A stretch of 64,000 nt of DNA from CAVXUB01 sp963764805 (GCA_963764805.1 CAVXUB010000002.1:62001-126000); one strand, 5' to 3'. Shown: positions 44,211 through 54,527, counted from the stretch's first letter. Notes: a model not told the origin generated them from the letters alone. Program-made: numbers and translations.

Positions 44211-45580
44211 GCGCGGCTCGTATCGCTGTCGTGGGGGGAGGATTGGCCGGCATGGCAGCCGCTCTCGAGGCGGCGGATGCGGGAGCCGACGTCGCACTCG
44301 TCGAGCGGAGGCCGGTTCTCGGCGGCCTGACGACCTCGATCGAACGCGGCGGTCGGATCTTCGACAACGGGCAGCACGTCTTCCTCCGATGCTGCTCGTC
44401 CTACTTGGGCTTCCTCGACCGCATCGGCGCTGCGTCCGACGTGCATCTGCAGAGGCGCATGGAGGTGCCGGTGCTGGCGCCTGGCGGCCGCCGGGCCGTC
44501 ATCTCCCGCAACAACCTCCCCGCTCCCTTACATCTCGGGCCCGCGCTCGCCCGCTACCGCCACCTCAGCCTGGCCGATCGTGTCCGGCTACCGATGGCGG
44601 CGTTGGCGCTGCGTCGCCTGAGCCTCGACGACCCCAGCCTCGACGACGTGACTTTCGCCGACTGGTTGCGGCGGAGGAGACAGTCTGCCCGCTCGATCGA
44701 TGCTCTCTGGAACCTCATCACCCTCCCGACGGTGAACCTGCCGGCGGAGGAGGCCTCGCTGGCGATGGCCGCCACAGTTTTCAAGATCGGCTTGCTCGAT
44801 CGATCAGACGCCGGCGACATCGGCTGGTCGAGGATCCCTCTCGTGGAGTTGCACGGCAAGCTTGCATTGCGAGGGCTCGAGAGGGCGGGGGTGGAGGTGC
44901 TGCTAGGCGAGCGCGTGACGCGGATCGAGCCGGCGCATGCCGGGCACCGCCTGCAGGTCGGATCTCGGACGCTCGATGCCGACGCAGTCATCATCGCGAC
45001 TGCGGCCCGGACGGCGGCTGACATGGCGGACGTGCCCGAGGCGAGAGCTGCGACAGCACTCGGTGCCAGCCCGATCGTCAACGTGCACATCGTGCTCGAC
45101 CGCCGGGTCACCGATCTTCCGGTCGCAGCCTGCATCGACTCACCGCTGCAGTTCGTGTTCGACCGCACCGAGTCCAGCGGGACCAAGGACGGTCAGTGCC
45201 TTTCCATCTCCCTCTCGGCAGCGACCGGCTACCTGGCACTGCCGTCGCGCCAGCTGGTGCAGCAGTTCTTCCAGGCGCTCGGCGATGTCTTTCCGCTGGC
45301 GAGGCGCGCTGAGGTCGTCGACGGGATGGTGACGCGCGAACGGGCGGCAACGTTTCGCGCCTGTGCAGGCTCGGCACGACTCCGTCCGGGGACAGTCACC
45401 GGCAACCCGGGGCTTTTCCTCGCCGGCGCGTGGTGTGACACCGGCTGGCCGGCGACGATGGAGGGAGCCGTGCGAAGCGGGGCCAACGCTGCGCGGGCTG
45501 CCCGCCAATATCTCCGATCGGCGGCAGATCGGTCGGCAAGTGCGCAGGTGGCAGGCGAGCTCGAGGAGGTCCCAGCTTGA
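44207..45580 (+). CDS. hpnE: Hydroxysqualene reductase HpnE (FAD amine-oxidase fold)
   Basis: 457 residues. FAD dinucleotide motif AVVGGGLAGMAAALEAADAG, ending VALVERRPVLGGLTTS; C-terminal FAD contact GLFLAGAWCDTGWPATMEGA. Reduces hydroxysqualene to squalene, completing the three-step HpnCDE route. GTG start overlaps the hpnD stop (GTGA); stop overlaps the next start (TTGA). Confidence 0.93.
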   Translation: MSAARIAVVGGGLAGMAAALEAADAGADVALVERRPVLGGLTTSIERGGRIFDNGQHVFLRCCSSYLGFLDRIGAASDVHLQRRMEVPVLAPGGRRAVISRNNLPAPLHLGPALARYRHLSLADRVRLPMAALALRRLSLDDPSLDDVTFADWLRRRRQSARSIDALWNLITLPTVNLPAEEASLAMAATVFKIGLLDRSDAGDIGWSRIPLVELHGKLALRGLERAGVEVLLGERVTRIEPAHAGHRLQVGSRTLDADAVIIATAARTAADMADVPEARAATALGASPIVNVHIVLDRRVTDLPVAACIDSPLQFVFDRTESSGTKDGQCLSISLSAATGYLALPSRQLVQQFFQALGDVFPLARRAEVVDGMVTRERAATFRACAGSARLRPGTVTGNPGLFLAGAWCDTGWPATMEGAVRSGANAARAARQYLRSAADRSASAQVAGELEEVPA

Positions 45581-46623
45581 CGACAGTCGTGGACACTCAG
45601 CGCGGCAGAACGGATCTGACCGCCCCCTCCGCCCGGGCGACGAAGGCAGGCACCGAACTGGCGCTGCGGGCGCTCCATCTCGCCAAGGACTCTGTCGAGC
45701 CGGCGCTTCTGGAGGCAGTGAGTCGCCTCAGCCCAGGCCTTCAGGATGCGGCCCGGCATCATCTGTCGGGAGGTGGGAAGTACCTGCGAGCGGCGCTCGT
45801 GCTGCTGGGGGCGCGAGCCTGCGGCGCCGACGCTGCGGCAGCGATCGAGGGAGCTGTCGCGATCGAGCTCACGCACAACTTCTCGCTCGTCCACGACGAC
45901 ATCATCGACGGGGACTTGGAGAGAAGGCACCGGCCGACGGTCTGGGCGGAATACGGGGTGGGCCACGCGATCATCGTGGGGGACGCCCTGTCGACCTTGG
46001 GACTGCAGCTGTTGCTCGACGATCCTTCCCCTGCGCGGGTGCGGGCGGCGGCGGCTCTTGTCGAGGCGACGCAACAGATGATCTCGGGTCAAGCAGAGGA
46101 CATGGCAGCCGAGACCAAGAAGACCCTGACCGTCGACGAGTGCGTGCACATGGCAGCCGGAAAGACCGCCGCCTTGCTGGCATGCTCTTGCTCGCTCGGC
46201 GCGATCCTGGCGGACGGACCCGACGAGACGGTGAAGGCGCTCTCCAGGTTCGGTTGGAACCTTGGAATCGCCTTCCAGGCGGTAGACGACGTGCTCGGCA
46301 TCTGGGGAGAGCCGGCGGTGACGGGCAAGCCTGCCGGCAACGACCTGAGGCAGCACAAGAAGACCTTGCCGGTGGCGCTGGCGGCGGAGATGAGCGACTT
46401 GTCGCCGCGGCTCACGAAGTTGCTCGGCGGGGAGCTGACCGATCCTGAAGTGGCCGAGGCTTCGGATCTGCTCGAGCGTTGTGGCGCTCGTGCCGAAGCG
46501 ATGGCAGTCGGGGCTCTCCATCTGGAGGCGGCGCTGGCTGCGCTCGATGGCGCAGAGCTGTCACCCGGGCCGAGGGAAGAGCTCGTCTCGATCGCCACCT
46601 TCGTGGCTTCGAGGGACCGTTGA
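45577..46623 (+). CDS. Polyprenyl (farnesyl/geranylgeranyl) diphosphate synthase
   Basis: 348 residues, TTG start. First Asp-rich motif D107-D-x-x-D111 (VHDDIIDGD), second motif region FQAVDDVLGIWG, in which the usual DDxxD is D-D-V-L-G. Such changes are common in short-chain actinobacterial enzymes. Supplies farnesyl diphosphate for HpnD, judging by operon position. Its stop overlaps a TTG at 46620. Confidence 0.92.
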   Translation: MTTVVDTQRGRTDLTAPSARATKAGTELALRALHLAKDSVEPALLEAVSRLSPGLQDAARHHLSGGGKYLRAALVLLGARACGADAAAAIEGAVAIELTHNFSLVHDDIIDGDLERRHRPTVWAEYGVGHAIIVGDALSTLGLQLLLDDPSPARVRAAAALVEATQQMISGQAEDMAAETKKTLTVDECVHMAAGKTAALLACSCSLGAILADGPDETVKALSRFGWNLGIAFQAVDDVLGIWGEPAVTGKPAGNDLRQHKKTLPVALAAEMSDLSPRLTKLLGGELTDPEVAEASDLLERCGARAEAMAVGALHLEAALAALDGAELSPGPREELVSIATFVASRDR

Positions 46624-46653
46624 CCGCCTCCGACATCGCTCCTGCCGTCGACC

Positions 46654-48690
46654 TTGTCGACGACACGGCGCCCGGCCGCGGAACCGGCGCCCGCCGGCGA
46701 ACTGGCAAGCGCCGGGGAACCGGAGAGGCTCTGCCTGGACCGCGCCATCGACTACCTGCTGTCGCTTCAGTCCGAGGACGGTTGGTGGAAGGGCGAGCTC
46801 GAGACGAATGTGACGATCGACGCCGAGGACCTGTTGCTGCGGCAGTTCCTCGGCATCCGCACGGCTCGCGAGACGGAGGCGACGGCACGGTGGATCCGCT
46901 CGCGCCAGCGCGAGGACGGGAGCTTCGCCACCTTCTTCGGCGGCCCGCCGGACGTCTCCACGACCGTCGAGGCGTACCTGGCTCTGCGCCTCGCAGGCGA
47001 TCGGCCGGAGGCGGAACACATGGCGATGGCTGCTCAGTTCGTGAGGGAGTCCGGGGGGATCGCCGCCACACGGGTCTTCACCCGGATCTGGCTCGCGCTG
47101 TTCGGGCTCTGGCCGTGGGAGCGGCTTCCCGTGATGCCGCCGGAGTTGATCTTCCTGCCCCCGTCCGTGCCGCTCAACATCTACGACTTCGCCTGCTGGG
47201 CCCGGCAGACGGTGGTGGCGTTGACGATCGTGAGCGCCCATCGCCCGGTCCGCCCGATCGACGTGACCCTGGATGAGCTGGCGTGCCCTCCGCTGCGCGG
47301 CTCGGAGAACAAGTCGAACAAAGCGGTCTCGCTGCGGACCTGGGGCGGCAGGTTCGAGCTGGCGGACCGATTCCTCCACATCTATCAACGTCGCCCCTTG
47401 CGGCGGCTCCGCCGGGCGGCGCTCAGCAGGGCCGAGCGTTGGGTCGTCAAACGGCAGGAGGCTGACGGCTCCTGGGGTGGCATCCAGCCGCCCTGGGTCT
47501 ACTCACTGATCGCCCTGTCCCTGCAGGGCTATCCCCTCGACCATCCGGTGATGTCCGCAGCGCTGCGAGGCCTCGACTCGTTCACGGTCGAGGACGAGCA
47601 GGGGCGGCGTCTCGAGGCCTGCCAGTCACCGGTCTGGGACACGGCACTCGCCGTCATCGCGCTGCGGGACGCGGGTCTGGAAGCCTCCGACCGCCGGTTG
47701 CGGGTCGCAGACGCGTGGCTCCTGCGGGAGGAGATCACCGTGAAGGGCGACTGGTCCGTGCGCCGCCCCGATCTGGCGCCCGGCGGGTGGGCGTTCGAGT
47801 TCGCCAACGACAACTACCCCGACATCGACGACACCGCCGAGGTGGTGCTGGCCCTCGAGCGCATGGCCCGACTCCCCGCCGGACAGACGCCCCGACGCCA
47901 GTCCGGACAGAAGGCTGAGCCTCTGCACGATCCGGCGATCGCGCGGGCGGTGGAGTGGGTCCTCGGCATGCAGTGCGACGACGGCGGTTGGGGGGCGTTC
48001 GACGTGGAGAGCAGGCGCGAGCTCTGCCGCCAGCTTCCGTTTTGCGATTTCGGCGAGTTGATCGACCCTCCCAGCGCCGACGTGACCGCGCACGTGGTGG
48101 AGATGCTCGCCGAACTGGGTGCCGGATCGGTTCCCCACCTGGCGCAGGCGATGCGGCGGGGCGTCGACTGGCTGCTCGACAACCAGGAGCGGGACGGCTC
48201 GTGGTTCGGGCGCTGGGGGGCGAACCACGTCTACGGGACAGGCGCCGTGGTCCCAGCTCTCGTGGCCGCCGGCGTCCCGGTTTCCGATCCGTCGGTCAAG
48301 CGTGCTGTCACCTGGCTGGCAGAGCACCAGAACGCCGACGGCGGTTGGGGTGAGGATCTTCGCTCCTACAGGGAGCCCGCCTGGATCGGGCGCGGCTGCT
48401 CGACCCCGTCGCAGACGGCTTGGGCACTGCTCGCACTGTTGGCAGCAGGTTGCGAGGCGAGCGAAGGTCTGCCACTGGCCCGAGGGATCTCCTATCTGGT
48501 CGAGACCCAGCGGCCGGACGGCGGTTGGGACGAGCCGTACTTCACCGGAACCGGCTTCCCGGGTGACTTCTACATCAACTACCACCTGTACCGCCTCGTT
48601 TTCCCGATCACGGCTCTAGGTCGGTACATCCGTCGTCACGGCGCTCTCGTCGGCCTTGGCACCCACGTGAAGGGAGAGGGCGACGTCTGA
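46654..48690 (+). CDS. shc: Squalene-hopene cyclase
   Basis: 678 residues. Catalytic DXDD motif D390-I-D-D393 (NYPDIDDTAE), multiple QW repeats (QSEDGWWKG, RQEADGSWGG, MQCDDGGWGAF, HQNADGGWGE, TQRPDGGWDE) and the terminal GTGFPGDFYINYHLY. Membrane-associated; cyclises squalene to hopene/hopanol. The true start is probably the TTG at 46620 overlapping the previous stop, whose first 15 codons (TASDIAPAVDLVDD) are in another frame; a one-base shift near 46665 would join them. Otherwise intact. Confidence 0.95.
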   Translation: MSTTRRPAAEPAPAGELASAGEPERLCLDRAIDYLLSLQSEDGWWKGELETNVTIDAEDLLLRQFLGIRTARETEATARWIRSRQREDGSFATFFGGPPDVSTTVEAYLALRLAGDRPEAEHMAMAAQFVRESGGIAATRVFTRIWLALFGLWPWERLPVMPPELIFLPPSVPLNIYDFACWARQTVVALTIVSAHRPVRPIDVTLDELACPPLRGSENKSNKAVSLRTWGGRFELADRFLHIYQRRPLRRLRRAALSRAERWVVKRQEADGSWGGIQPPWVYSLIALSLQGYPLDHPVMSAALRGLDSFTVEDEQGRRLEACQSPVWDTALAVIALRDAGLEASDRRLRVADAWLLREEITVKGDWSVRRPDLAPGGWAFEFANDNYPDIDDTAEVVLALERMARLPAGQTPRRQSGQKAEPLHDPAIARAVEWVLGMQCDDGGWGAFDVESRRELCRQLPFCDFGELIDPPSADVTAHVVEMLAELGAGSVPHLAQAMRRGVDWLLDNQERDGSWFGRWGANHVYGTGAVVPALVAAGVPVSDPSVKRAVTWLAEHQNADGGWGEDLRSYREPAWIGRGCSTPSQTAWALLALLAAGCEASEGLPLARGISYLVETQRPDGGWDEPYFTGTGFPGDFYINYHLYRLVFPITALGRYIRRHGALVGLGTHVKGEGDV

Positions 48691-48691
48691 A

Positions 48692-49221
48692 CTGCGCATC
48701 CTGACGACGGCACGAATCGATGCGCTGGCGCTCGGCATCAGCGGAGACTCGTGGACGACCGAAACACTGCCCCCGACCGAAGCGGTGGCGAGCGTCGGCA
48801 TCGCAGAGGGCGTCGACGCATCTCTGCCGTCCGGGCGACGTGATCGTCGCCAGCGAGCTTCGCTCCGCCGACGGCAAGACGATCCGCAGGCTGCCGGCAG
48901 CAGCGACGATCGCGGCAGAGCTCTCCCGTGCGGGCTGCGGCGCTGTGACAGGTCCGGTCCTGGCGGCTCCCGCCCCGGTTCCCGGTGACCATGCTGCGGC
49001 GGCCTCCTCGCAGGGCTGCCTGGCGATCGACCGCAGCGGCATCGCCGCCGTCGCCGAGCTCTACTCGGCCAACCCGATGGCGGTGATCCGATCGATCGCC
49101 GCCTCGGGGGAGCTCGGCGAAGGCAAGGCGGGACCGCAGGCGGTGGCAAGGACGAGGGCGCTCGGTTCGTTGCTGCTTGCGCGGGGTCCTCTCGAGCAGT
49201 GGGCCGCGCGCCTGCTCGCGA
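48692..49221 (+). CDS. hpnG: HpnG-like nucleosidase/phosphorylase (frameshifted, ends uncertain)
   Basis: About 175 residues: LRILTTARIDALALGISGDS, then after a shift near 48825 RPGDVIVASELRSADGKTIR, GCGAVTGPVLAAPAPVPGDH, CLAIDRSGIAAVAELYSANP and VARTRALGSLLLARGPLEQW. Phosphorylase-superfamily HpnG releases adenine from adenosylhopane to give ribosylhopane. No ATG, GTG or TTG is available at the front, and the end runs into ispH without a stop, so at least one more indel is likely. Confidence 0.65.
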
Positions 49222-50147
49222 CGGGAAGTCCTGCTGGCCTCCCCGCGCTCGTTCTGTGCGGGTGTCGAGCGAGCCATCGAGATCGTGGAGCGGGCCCTGG
49301 AGCGCTTCGGGCCTCCTGTCTACGTTCGTCGGCAGATCGTGCACAACAGCCACGTCGTCTCCGGCCTCGTCCGCAAGGGAGCGGTCTTCGTGGAGGAGAT
49401 CGACGAGGTGCCTCCCGGCTCGACGGTGGTGATCGCAGCTCACGGCGTGTCGCCCGCCGTCAGGCGCCAGGCGTCAGACCGCGCGGGACCTGGAAGTGAT
49501 CGACGCCACCTGCCCGCTGGTGGCCAAGGTCCACACGAGGCCGCCGGTTCGCGGCCCGCGGCCACCAGATCGTCCTCGTCGGGCACGCCGAGCACGAGGA
49601 GATCATCGGGACGGTGGGCGAGGCGCCGGGGCAGATCCACGTCGTGTTCGAGCCCGGAAGAGGTGGACGCGCTGGAGCCGCTCGAGGGACGCCCTGTCGC
49701 CTACCTGACGCAGACGACCCTGGCGACCGACGAGACCTCGGAGGTCATCGCCGCGCTGCGGCGGCGCTTCCCGGAGATCGAGGCGCCGCGGGCGGACGAC
49801 ATCTGCTACGCCACCCAGAACAGGCAGGACGCGGTGCGGGCCATGGCCCCCCTGTGCGACCTGATGCTCGTCGTGGGGTCGGCCGAACTCGTCGAACACC
49901 GCCCGCTTGGTCGAGGTGGCGGAGCGTGAAGGTTGCCGGCGCAGCTGGTGGAGGACGCCGGGCAGGTCGGCTCTGGCGTGGCTTGACGGGCATCGAGAAG
50001 ATAGGTGTCACGGCAGGGGCTTCCGCCCCGAGCGATCTCGTAGACGAGCTGTTGGAGACCCTCGAGGCCCTCGGTGGCATCGAGGTCAAGGAGGAGATAG
50101 TGGTCACAGAAGCAGTCCATTTCGCGCTGCCGGCGCAGGTGCGCTGA
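49177..50147 (+). CDS. ispH: 4-hydroxy-3-methylbut-2-enyl diphosphate reductase, six frameshifts
   Basis: All IspH landmarks are present but spread over three frames: VLLASPRSFCAGVERAIEIV (first cluster Cys), VVIAAHGVSPAVRRQ, DLEVIDATCPLVAKVH (second Cys), RGHQIVLVGHAEHEEIIGTV, DICYATQNRQDAV (third Cys), NSSNTARLVEVAEREG, IEKIGVTAGASAPSDLVDEL. Shifts near 49478, 49540, 49650, 49880, 49935 and 49975. Final MEP-pathway step, giving IPP/DMAPP from HMBPP with a [4Fe-4S] cluster. TGA overlaps the hpnH ATG. Confidence 0.88.
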
Positions 50148-51207
50148 TGCCCATCCCGCTACGGCAGAACATGCGTGTGGGTGCACACCTGCTGAAGCAC
50201 AAATTGAAGCGGACGCATTACTACCCGTTCATCGTCGAGATCGAGCCTTTGTTCGCGTGCAACCTGTCCTGTCCGGGCTGCGGGAAGATCCAGCATCCGA
50301 CCGAGGTGCTGCGCCAACGCCTGTCGGTGGAGGACGTGGTCGGGGCGGTGGAGGAGAGCGGGACCCCGATGGTCTCGATCGCAGGCGGGGAGCCGCTGCT
50401 GCACCCGGACATCGACAAGATGGTCGCCGAGCTCGTCCGCCGCAAGGTCTACGTCTACCTCTGCACCAACGCCGTGCTCCTCGAGCGCCGCCTGGAGAGG
50501 TTCCAGCCGAGCCGCTACTTCTCCTTGGTGGTGCACCTCGACGGCCTGCGCGAGCGCCACGACGAGGCGGTCGACCGGCGAGGGTGTCTTCGACAAGGCG
50601 GTCGCTGCCATCCGGGCGGCGAAGGCGGCCGGCTTCCGGGTGACTACCAACTCGACCTTCTTCAACACCGACTCGCCGAAGACGGTGCGCGACGTCCTCG
50701 ACTTCATCAACGACGACCTGGAGGTCGACGCGATGATGATCTCGCCGGCCTACGCCTACGAGAAGGCGCCCGACCAGGAGCACTTCCTGGCGACGGAGCA
50801 GACGCGCCAGATGTTCCGGCGAGCCTTCGCGGAGGACCGCAAGAAGGTGGCGCCTCAACCACTCTCCGTTGTTCCTCGACTTCCTGGAGGGGAAGGACGA
50901 CTTCGGCTGCACGGCATGGGGGGTGCCGAGCTATTCGGTGTTCGGATGGCAGCGGCCGTGCTACCTGATGGCGGACGGGTACGCCGTCGTCCTACCAGGA
51001 ACTGGTGGCGACCACGGACTGGGACGCAGTACGGGCGGGGGCAGGGACCCCCGCTGCGCCAACTGCATGGCCCACTGCGGCTACGAGCCGACGGCGGTGA
51101 TCGCCACCATGGGCAGCTTGCGGCAGTCGTTGCGGGCGCTCGTCGAACACGCACTGAGGCAGATGACACAGAGCCCAGAGATGAGGTCGTGCCATGGCAG
51201 ATCGTGA
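50147..51207 (+). CDS. hpnH: Adenosyl-hopene transferase HpnH (radical SAM), four frameshifts
   Basis: Radical SAM Cys triad CNLSCPGCGK, MPIPLRQNMRVGAHL start, and hopanoid-specific HYYPFIVEIEPLFACNLSCP, VSIAGGEPLLHPDID, TTNSTFFNTDSPKTVRDVLD, LFLDFLEGKDDFGCTAWGVP and DPRCANCMAHCGYEPTAV (second Cys cluster). Adds 5'-deoxyadenosyl to hopene, starting the C35 side chain. Shifts near 50578, 50847, 50984 and 51040. Stop overlaps the dxs GTG (GTGA). Confidence 0.9.
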
Positions 51208-53123
51208 GCTTGCTCGCCGAGGTCGAGGGTCAGCCCCCTTCTGGAGCGCTGGCCTGCAACCCCGCCGCCCTGAAGGAGATGTCCGGCGAGGAACTGGCGG
51301 ATCTGGCCGCTCGAGATCAGGCGCTTCCTGGTCGATCGGCTCTCCGAAACAGGCGGCCATCTGGGGTCCAACCTCGGTGTGGTGGAGCTGACGCTGGCCC
51401 TGCACCGGGTCTTCGAATCGCCTTCGGACGCCATCATCTGGGACACCGGCCACCAGGCGTACGTGCACAAGATCGTCACCGGCAGGGGAGCAGCCTTCAC
51501 CGGTCTGCGCCAGGAGGGGGGCCTTTCGGGCTACCCGAACCGGGCCGAGTCGGCCCACGACCTGGTCGAGAACAGCCACGCCTCCACGGCGCTCTCCTAC
51601 GCCTACGGGATGGCCCGGGGGCGGATGCTCGCCGGCAACCGCCGACGCGTGGTGGCAGTGGTGGGTGATGGCGCCCTCACAGGTGGGCTTGCCTACGAAG
51701 CGCTCAACAACATCGGGACCAGCCGGGCAGCCGGTCGTGATCGTCCTCAACGACAACGGCCGCTCCTACGCCCCGACGGTGTCGCTGCTGACGACGGCCC
51801 GGTCGCCCGAGACCGAGGTTGAGACTGAGACCGAGTACAGGGGGCCCGAGTCGTCGAGGAGGCCCGAGTCCTTCTTCGCGCTCGCTCGGGATCGACTACC
51901 TCGGCCCGGTCGACGGCCATGACGTGGCGGCGGTGGAGCCGCTCCTGTCGGCGGCGGCGCTCCACGAGGGCCCGGTAGTGGTGCACGTCCATACGCAGAA
52001 GGGCCGCGGGTACGAGCCTGCGGAGATGGACCAGGAGAAGTGCCTGCACGACGTTGCGCCGTTCGACCCGGCGACGGGCCGCCCGCCGGCGTCGGCCCGC
52101 AGCCGCCGTCGTACACCGAGGCGTTCGGCAGTGCCCTGCTGCGGGAGGCGGAACTGCGGCCGGAAGTCGTGGCGATCACGGCGGCCATGCCCGGCCCGAC
52201 GGGGATGCTGCGGTTCGCAGAAAGATATCCGGAGCGCTTCTTCGACGTCGGGATCGCCGAGCAGCACGCGGTGGCCGCCGCCGCCGGCATGGCGATGGGC
52301 AGGGCTCCGGCCGGTCGTGGCGATCTACTCGACCTTCCTCAACCGCGCCTGGGACCAGGTCTTCTACGACGTCGGCCTGCATCGGCTGCCGGTCATGTTC
52401 TGCATCGACCGGGCGGGGGTGACCGGCGACGACGGCCCGAGTCATCACGGCATCCTCGACCTGGTGCTGCTCACCAAGGTGCCGGGAATGACCGTGCTGG
52501 CCCCGTCCTCCTACGAGGAGATCGCGGTGATGCTGCATGACGCGCTGGCCATCACGAGCGGACCGGTGGCCATCCGTTGGCCGAAGTCGGAGGCGCGCTC
52601 GGCGACAGGGGTCGGTAGTGGTCTTCGCTCCCGCCTCGTGCGGCCCGGTCACAAGGTGGCCCTCGTCGGGGTCGGCAAGTTGCTGGAGGCCTGCGAGGAG
52701 GCGGCGAGGATGCTGGCGTTAAGTGCGAGCGCTGTGGACCCTGCGGGCCCTGCCGCACGTGCGGCCCTCGCGGCACCTGCCGTCGCCGCGCTGGATGCGG
52801 CTGTCTACGACCTGAGGGTGGTGGCGCCCATCGACCCGGCGCTCGTCCAGGAGCTGCGCTCGTACGATCTCGTGGTGGTCGCCGAGGACGGCATCGCCGA
52901 AGGGGGCGCGGGTTCGGCGATCGAGAGCGCGCTCGCCGGCAGTGGTCCCCGGGTGCTGCGTCGAGGCGTGCCGATCGCCTACATCCCGCACGGGCGGGCC
53001 GGCGACATCCTGCATCGGCTCGGCCTCGACGCGTCCGGGTTGGCAAGCAGCGTGTCCTCGGCGGTCGCCGCCCTCGAGGCCTATCCGCTGCAGGTGTCGA
53101 CGAAGGTGACGGGGGCGGAGTAG
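51204..53123 (+). CDS. dxs: 1-deoxy-D-xylulose-5-phosphate synthase, five frameshifts
   Basis: About 640 residues. Starts SLLAEVEG at GTG 51204; LSETGGHLGSNLGVVELTLA, WDTGHQAYVHKIVTGR, thiamine-diphosphate motif VVGDGALTGGLAYEALNNIG, DYLGPVDGHD, FAERYPERFFDVGIAEQHAV (catalytic Glu), FCIDRAGVTGDDGPSHHGIL. Shifts near 51312, 51722, 51885, 52090 and 52308. From 52310 to the end the frame is intact. First MEP enzyme; the segment after LLTT is unusual (ETEVETETEYRGPESSRRPE). The final 43 bp overlap the convergent gene. Confidence 0.92.
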
Positions 53124-53635
53124 ACGTCCGCCGGGGAGAGGACGTGCAGCGCCAGCACTCCCGACGCCCGCCCGGACTCGCTGAAGGTCAGACCCAGCTC
53201 GGTGTCACCGGCCGTGAGTGCGACGCTCGTTACCGCCGTGTGGGACGACCCGCCCAGGCTCCACTCGTAGACGACGGTGGTGGGGGAGGCGGAGACGGTG
53301 ACCCGGGCGTGGAAGACGAGCTGCGGGCACGACGTCTGACCGGTCACCAACTGCCGGCTGACGCTGAGCGAGACCGAGGTGACCGTCGACGCCTTCGACT
53401 GGGTGGCTGTCGTCCGCCCGAGCAGGAACCCGGCGATCAGCCCTAGTGCGAACGCCGCTACAACCCAAGGCGCCGCAGCGAACCTCCGGCGGGGGCGATC
53501 TGGGGGAGGCTCGTAGACGGGCAGCTCGATCCTGTTGGTCGGGAGCTTGGGGGCTGGGATCGCCGGCGCCAGGGTCCTCTCGGGATCGGAAGGATCGGGA
53601 GACACAGTCTCGTCGCCGCCGCTCATCGGCACCAT
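53081..53635 (-). CDS. Single-pass membrane protein, unknown function
   Basis: 184 residues from ATG 53635 (53626 also possible). Pro/Arg-rich cytoplasmic part, one membrane helix (APWVVAAFALGLIAGFLLGR), then an extracytoplasmic beta-rich domain with VVYEWSLGGSSHTAVTSVAL and a terminal VTFVDTCSG. Two Cys may pair. The longer frame from 53767 crosses the promoter of the next gene. Confidence 0.68.
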   Translation of the reverse strand: MVPMSGGDETVSPDPSDPERTLAPAIPAPKLPTNRIELPVYEPPPDRPRRRFAAAPWVVAAFALGLIAGFLLGRTTATQSKASTVTSVSLSVSRQLVTGQTSCPQLVFHARVTVSASPTTVVYEWSLGGSSHTAVTSVALTAGDTELGLTFSESGRASGVLALHVLSPADVYSAPVTFVDTCSG

Positions 53636-53711
53636 GTCGCAACACTGCCACAGGCGAGGCGTGTCTCTTCCATCCCTATCCCGGACCGTCAGTCGCCGCC
53701 GTCGCCGGATC

Positions 53712-53740
53712 TTGACATCGAGGGAACCTTCGGGCACAAT
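53712..53740 (+). promoter_or_regulatory. Promoter of the secreted-protein gene
   Basis: TTGACA (53712-53717), 17-bp spacer, CACAAT (53735-53740). Followed by ATAGG-N7-CCTAT at 53748-53764, possibly an operator or leader hairpin. Confidence 0.55.
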
Positions 53741-53779
53741 CCTTTGAATAGGAAACTTACCTATCAAAAGGGGGTAACC

Positions 53780-54379
53780 GTGTCGGAACGGACGACGGTT
53801 CGCTGGGGCCCGTTTTGCAAGCTGAGAGGGCGAAGGCGCGTGACGGCCACGCTCGCCTCAGTCGCCATGACTTCGCTGTTCATGGTGTCGGCGGCCGCGG
53901 CGAGCGGTGCCTCGGCGCCGGCAGCGGGTCGAGCGGCCAGCTCGGTGAAGGACTGGGTCACCTTCTACGGCTGGGTGGACAACTCACCTCCCGGCCCGGC
54001 CATCGCTCACCCGTGCATCCATCAGACGGCGGGTGGCGCCGGCACGTACTCGAACCCGGTGACATTCGCCGAGCCCAACGACCTGAACGGTCCTTGGTGC
54101 CAGAAGATCTACGTCCCCTTCCTGCACAAGTACTTCATCCACGAGGACCAGTGCGACCCGTGCGGCGGGGTGAACTCGAACCACGTCGACCTCTGGATGG
54201 GCGGCGACAAGAACTCCACCCACAATCCGGAGAAGCACGCCCTGCTCGCCTGCGAGGACACCTGGACCCGCACGACGACGGTGATCCTCAACCCGCCCTC
54301 CAACGAGCCGGTGGACACGACGCCACTGTTCACGCCGCCGACGAGTTGCCACGGAGGCACTGGCGACAAGACCGGCTGA
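53780..54379 (+). CDS. Secreted hypothetical protein
   Basis: 199 residues from GTG 53780 with AAAAGGGGG upstream. Signal peptide around TATLASVAMTSLFMVSAAAA, then VTFYGWVDNSPPGPAIAHPC, GGAGTYSNPVTFAEPNDLNG, QKIYVPFLHKYFIHEDQCDP and HVDLWMGGDK. The arrangement (Y-G-W-x-D-N-S-P-P-G, later H-x-D-L-W) resembles secreted proteins of unknown function in streptomycetes and fungi. Seven Cys. Confidence 0.75.
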   Translation: MSERTTVRWGPFCKLRGRRRVTATLASVAMTSLFMVSAAAASGASAPAAGRAASSVKDWVTFYGWVDNSPPGPAIAHPCIHQTAGGAGTYSNPVTFAEPNDLNGPWCQKIYVPFLHKYFIHEDQCDPCGGVNSNHVDLWMGGDKNSTHNPEKHALLACEDTWTRTTTVILNPPSNEPVDTTPLFTPPTSCHGGTGDKTG

Positions 54380-54474
54380 TCGTCGGCTGGTGCGATGGCG
54401 GTGGTTGAAGCCCCGCAGCCGCCGTGGATTCCTTCTGGGGACGGACCCGGGGACCTCTCCGGGCGAGGCGGCTA

Positions 54475-54518
54475 CTGGGTACGAAACTAGGACATCCTTG
54501 TCCTAATAAAGTACCCAG
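54475..54518. repeat. Nested symmetrical inverted repeats
   Basis: Outer arms CTGGGTAC (54475-54482) and GTACCCAG (54511-54518), inner arms AGGACA (54489-54494) and TGTCCT (54499-54504), loop TCCT, with 6-base unpaired spacers on each side. All arms share one centre. AT-richer than its surroundings. Confidence 0.85.
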
Positions 54519-54527
54519 CTCGGGTCT

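Noticed and set aside
48692..52310. Programmed ribosomal frameshifting in the hopanoid operon
   Set aside because: The shifts are too many, occur in different directions and lack slippery heptamers with downstream structures; sequence error or decay is simpler.
53744..53779. Upstream ATG start (MNRKLTYQKG) for the secreted protein
   Set aside because: It would lie at the transcription start and inside the inverted repeat; GTG 53780 has the purine-rich AAAAGGGGG site and yields a normal signal peptide.
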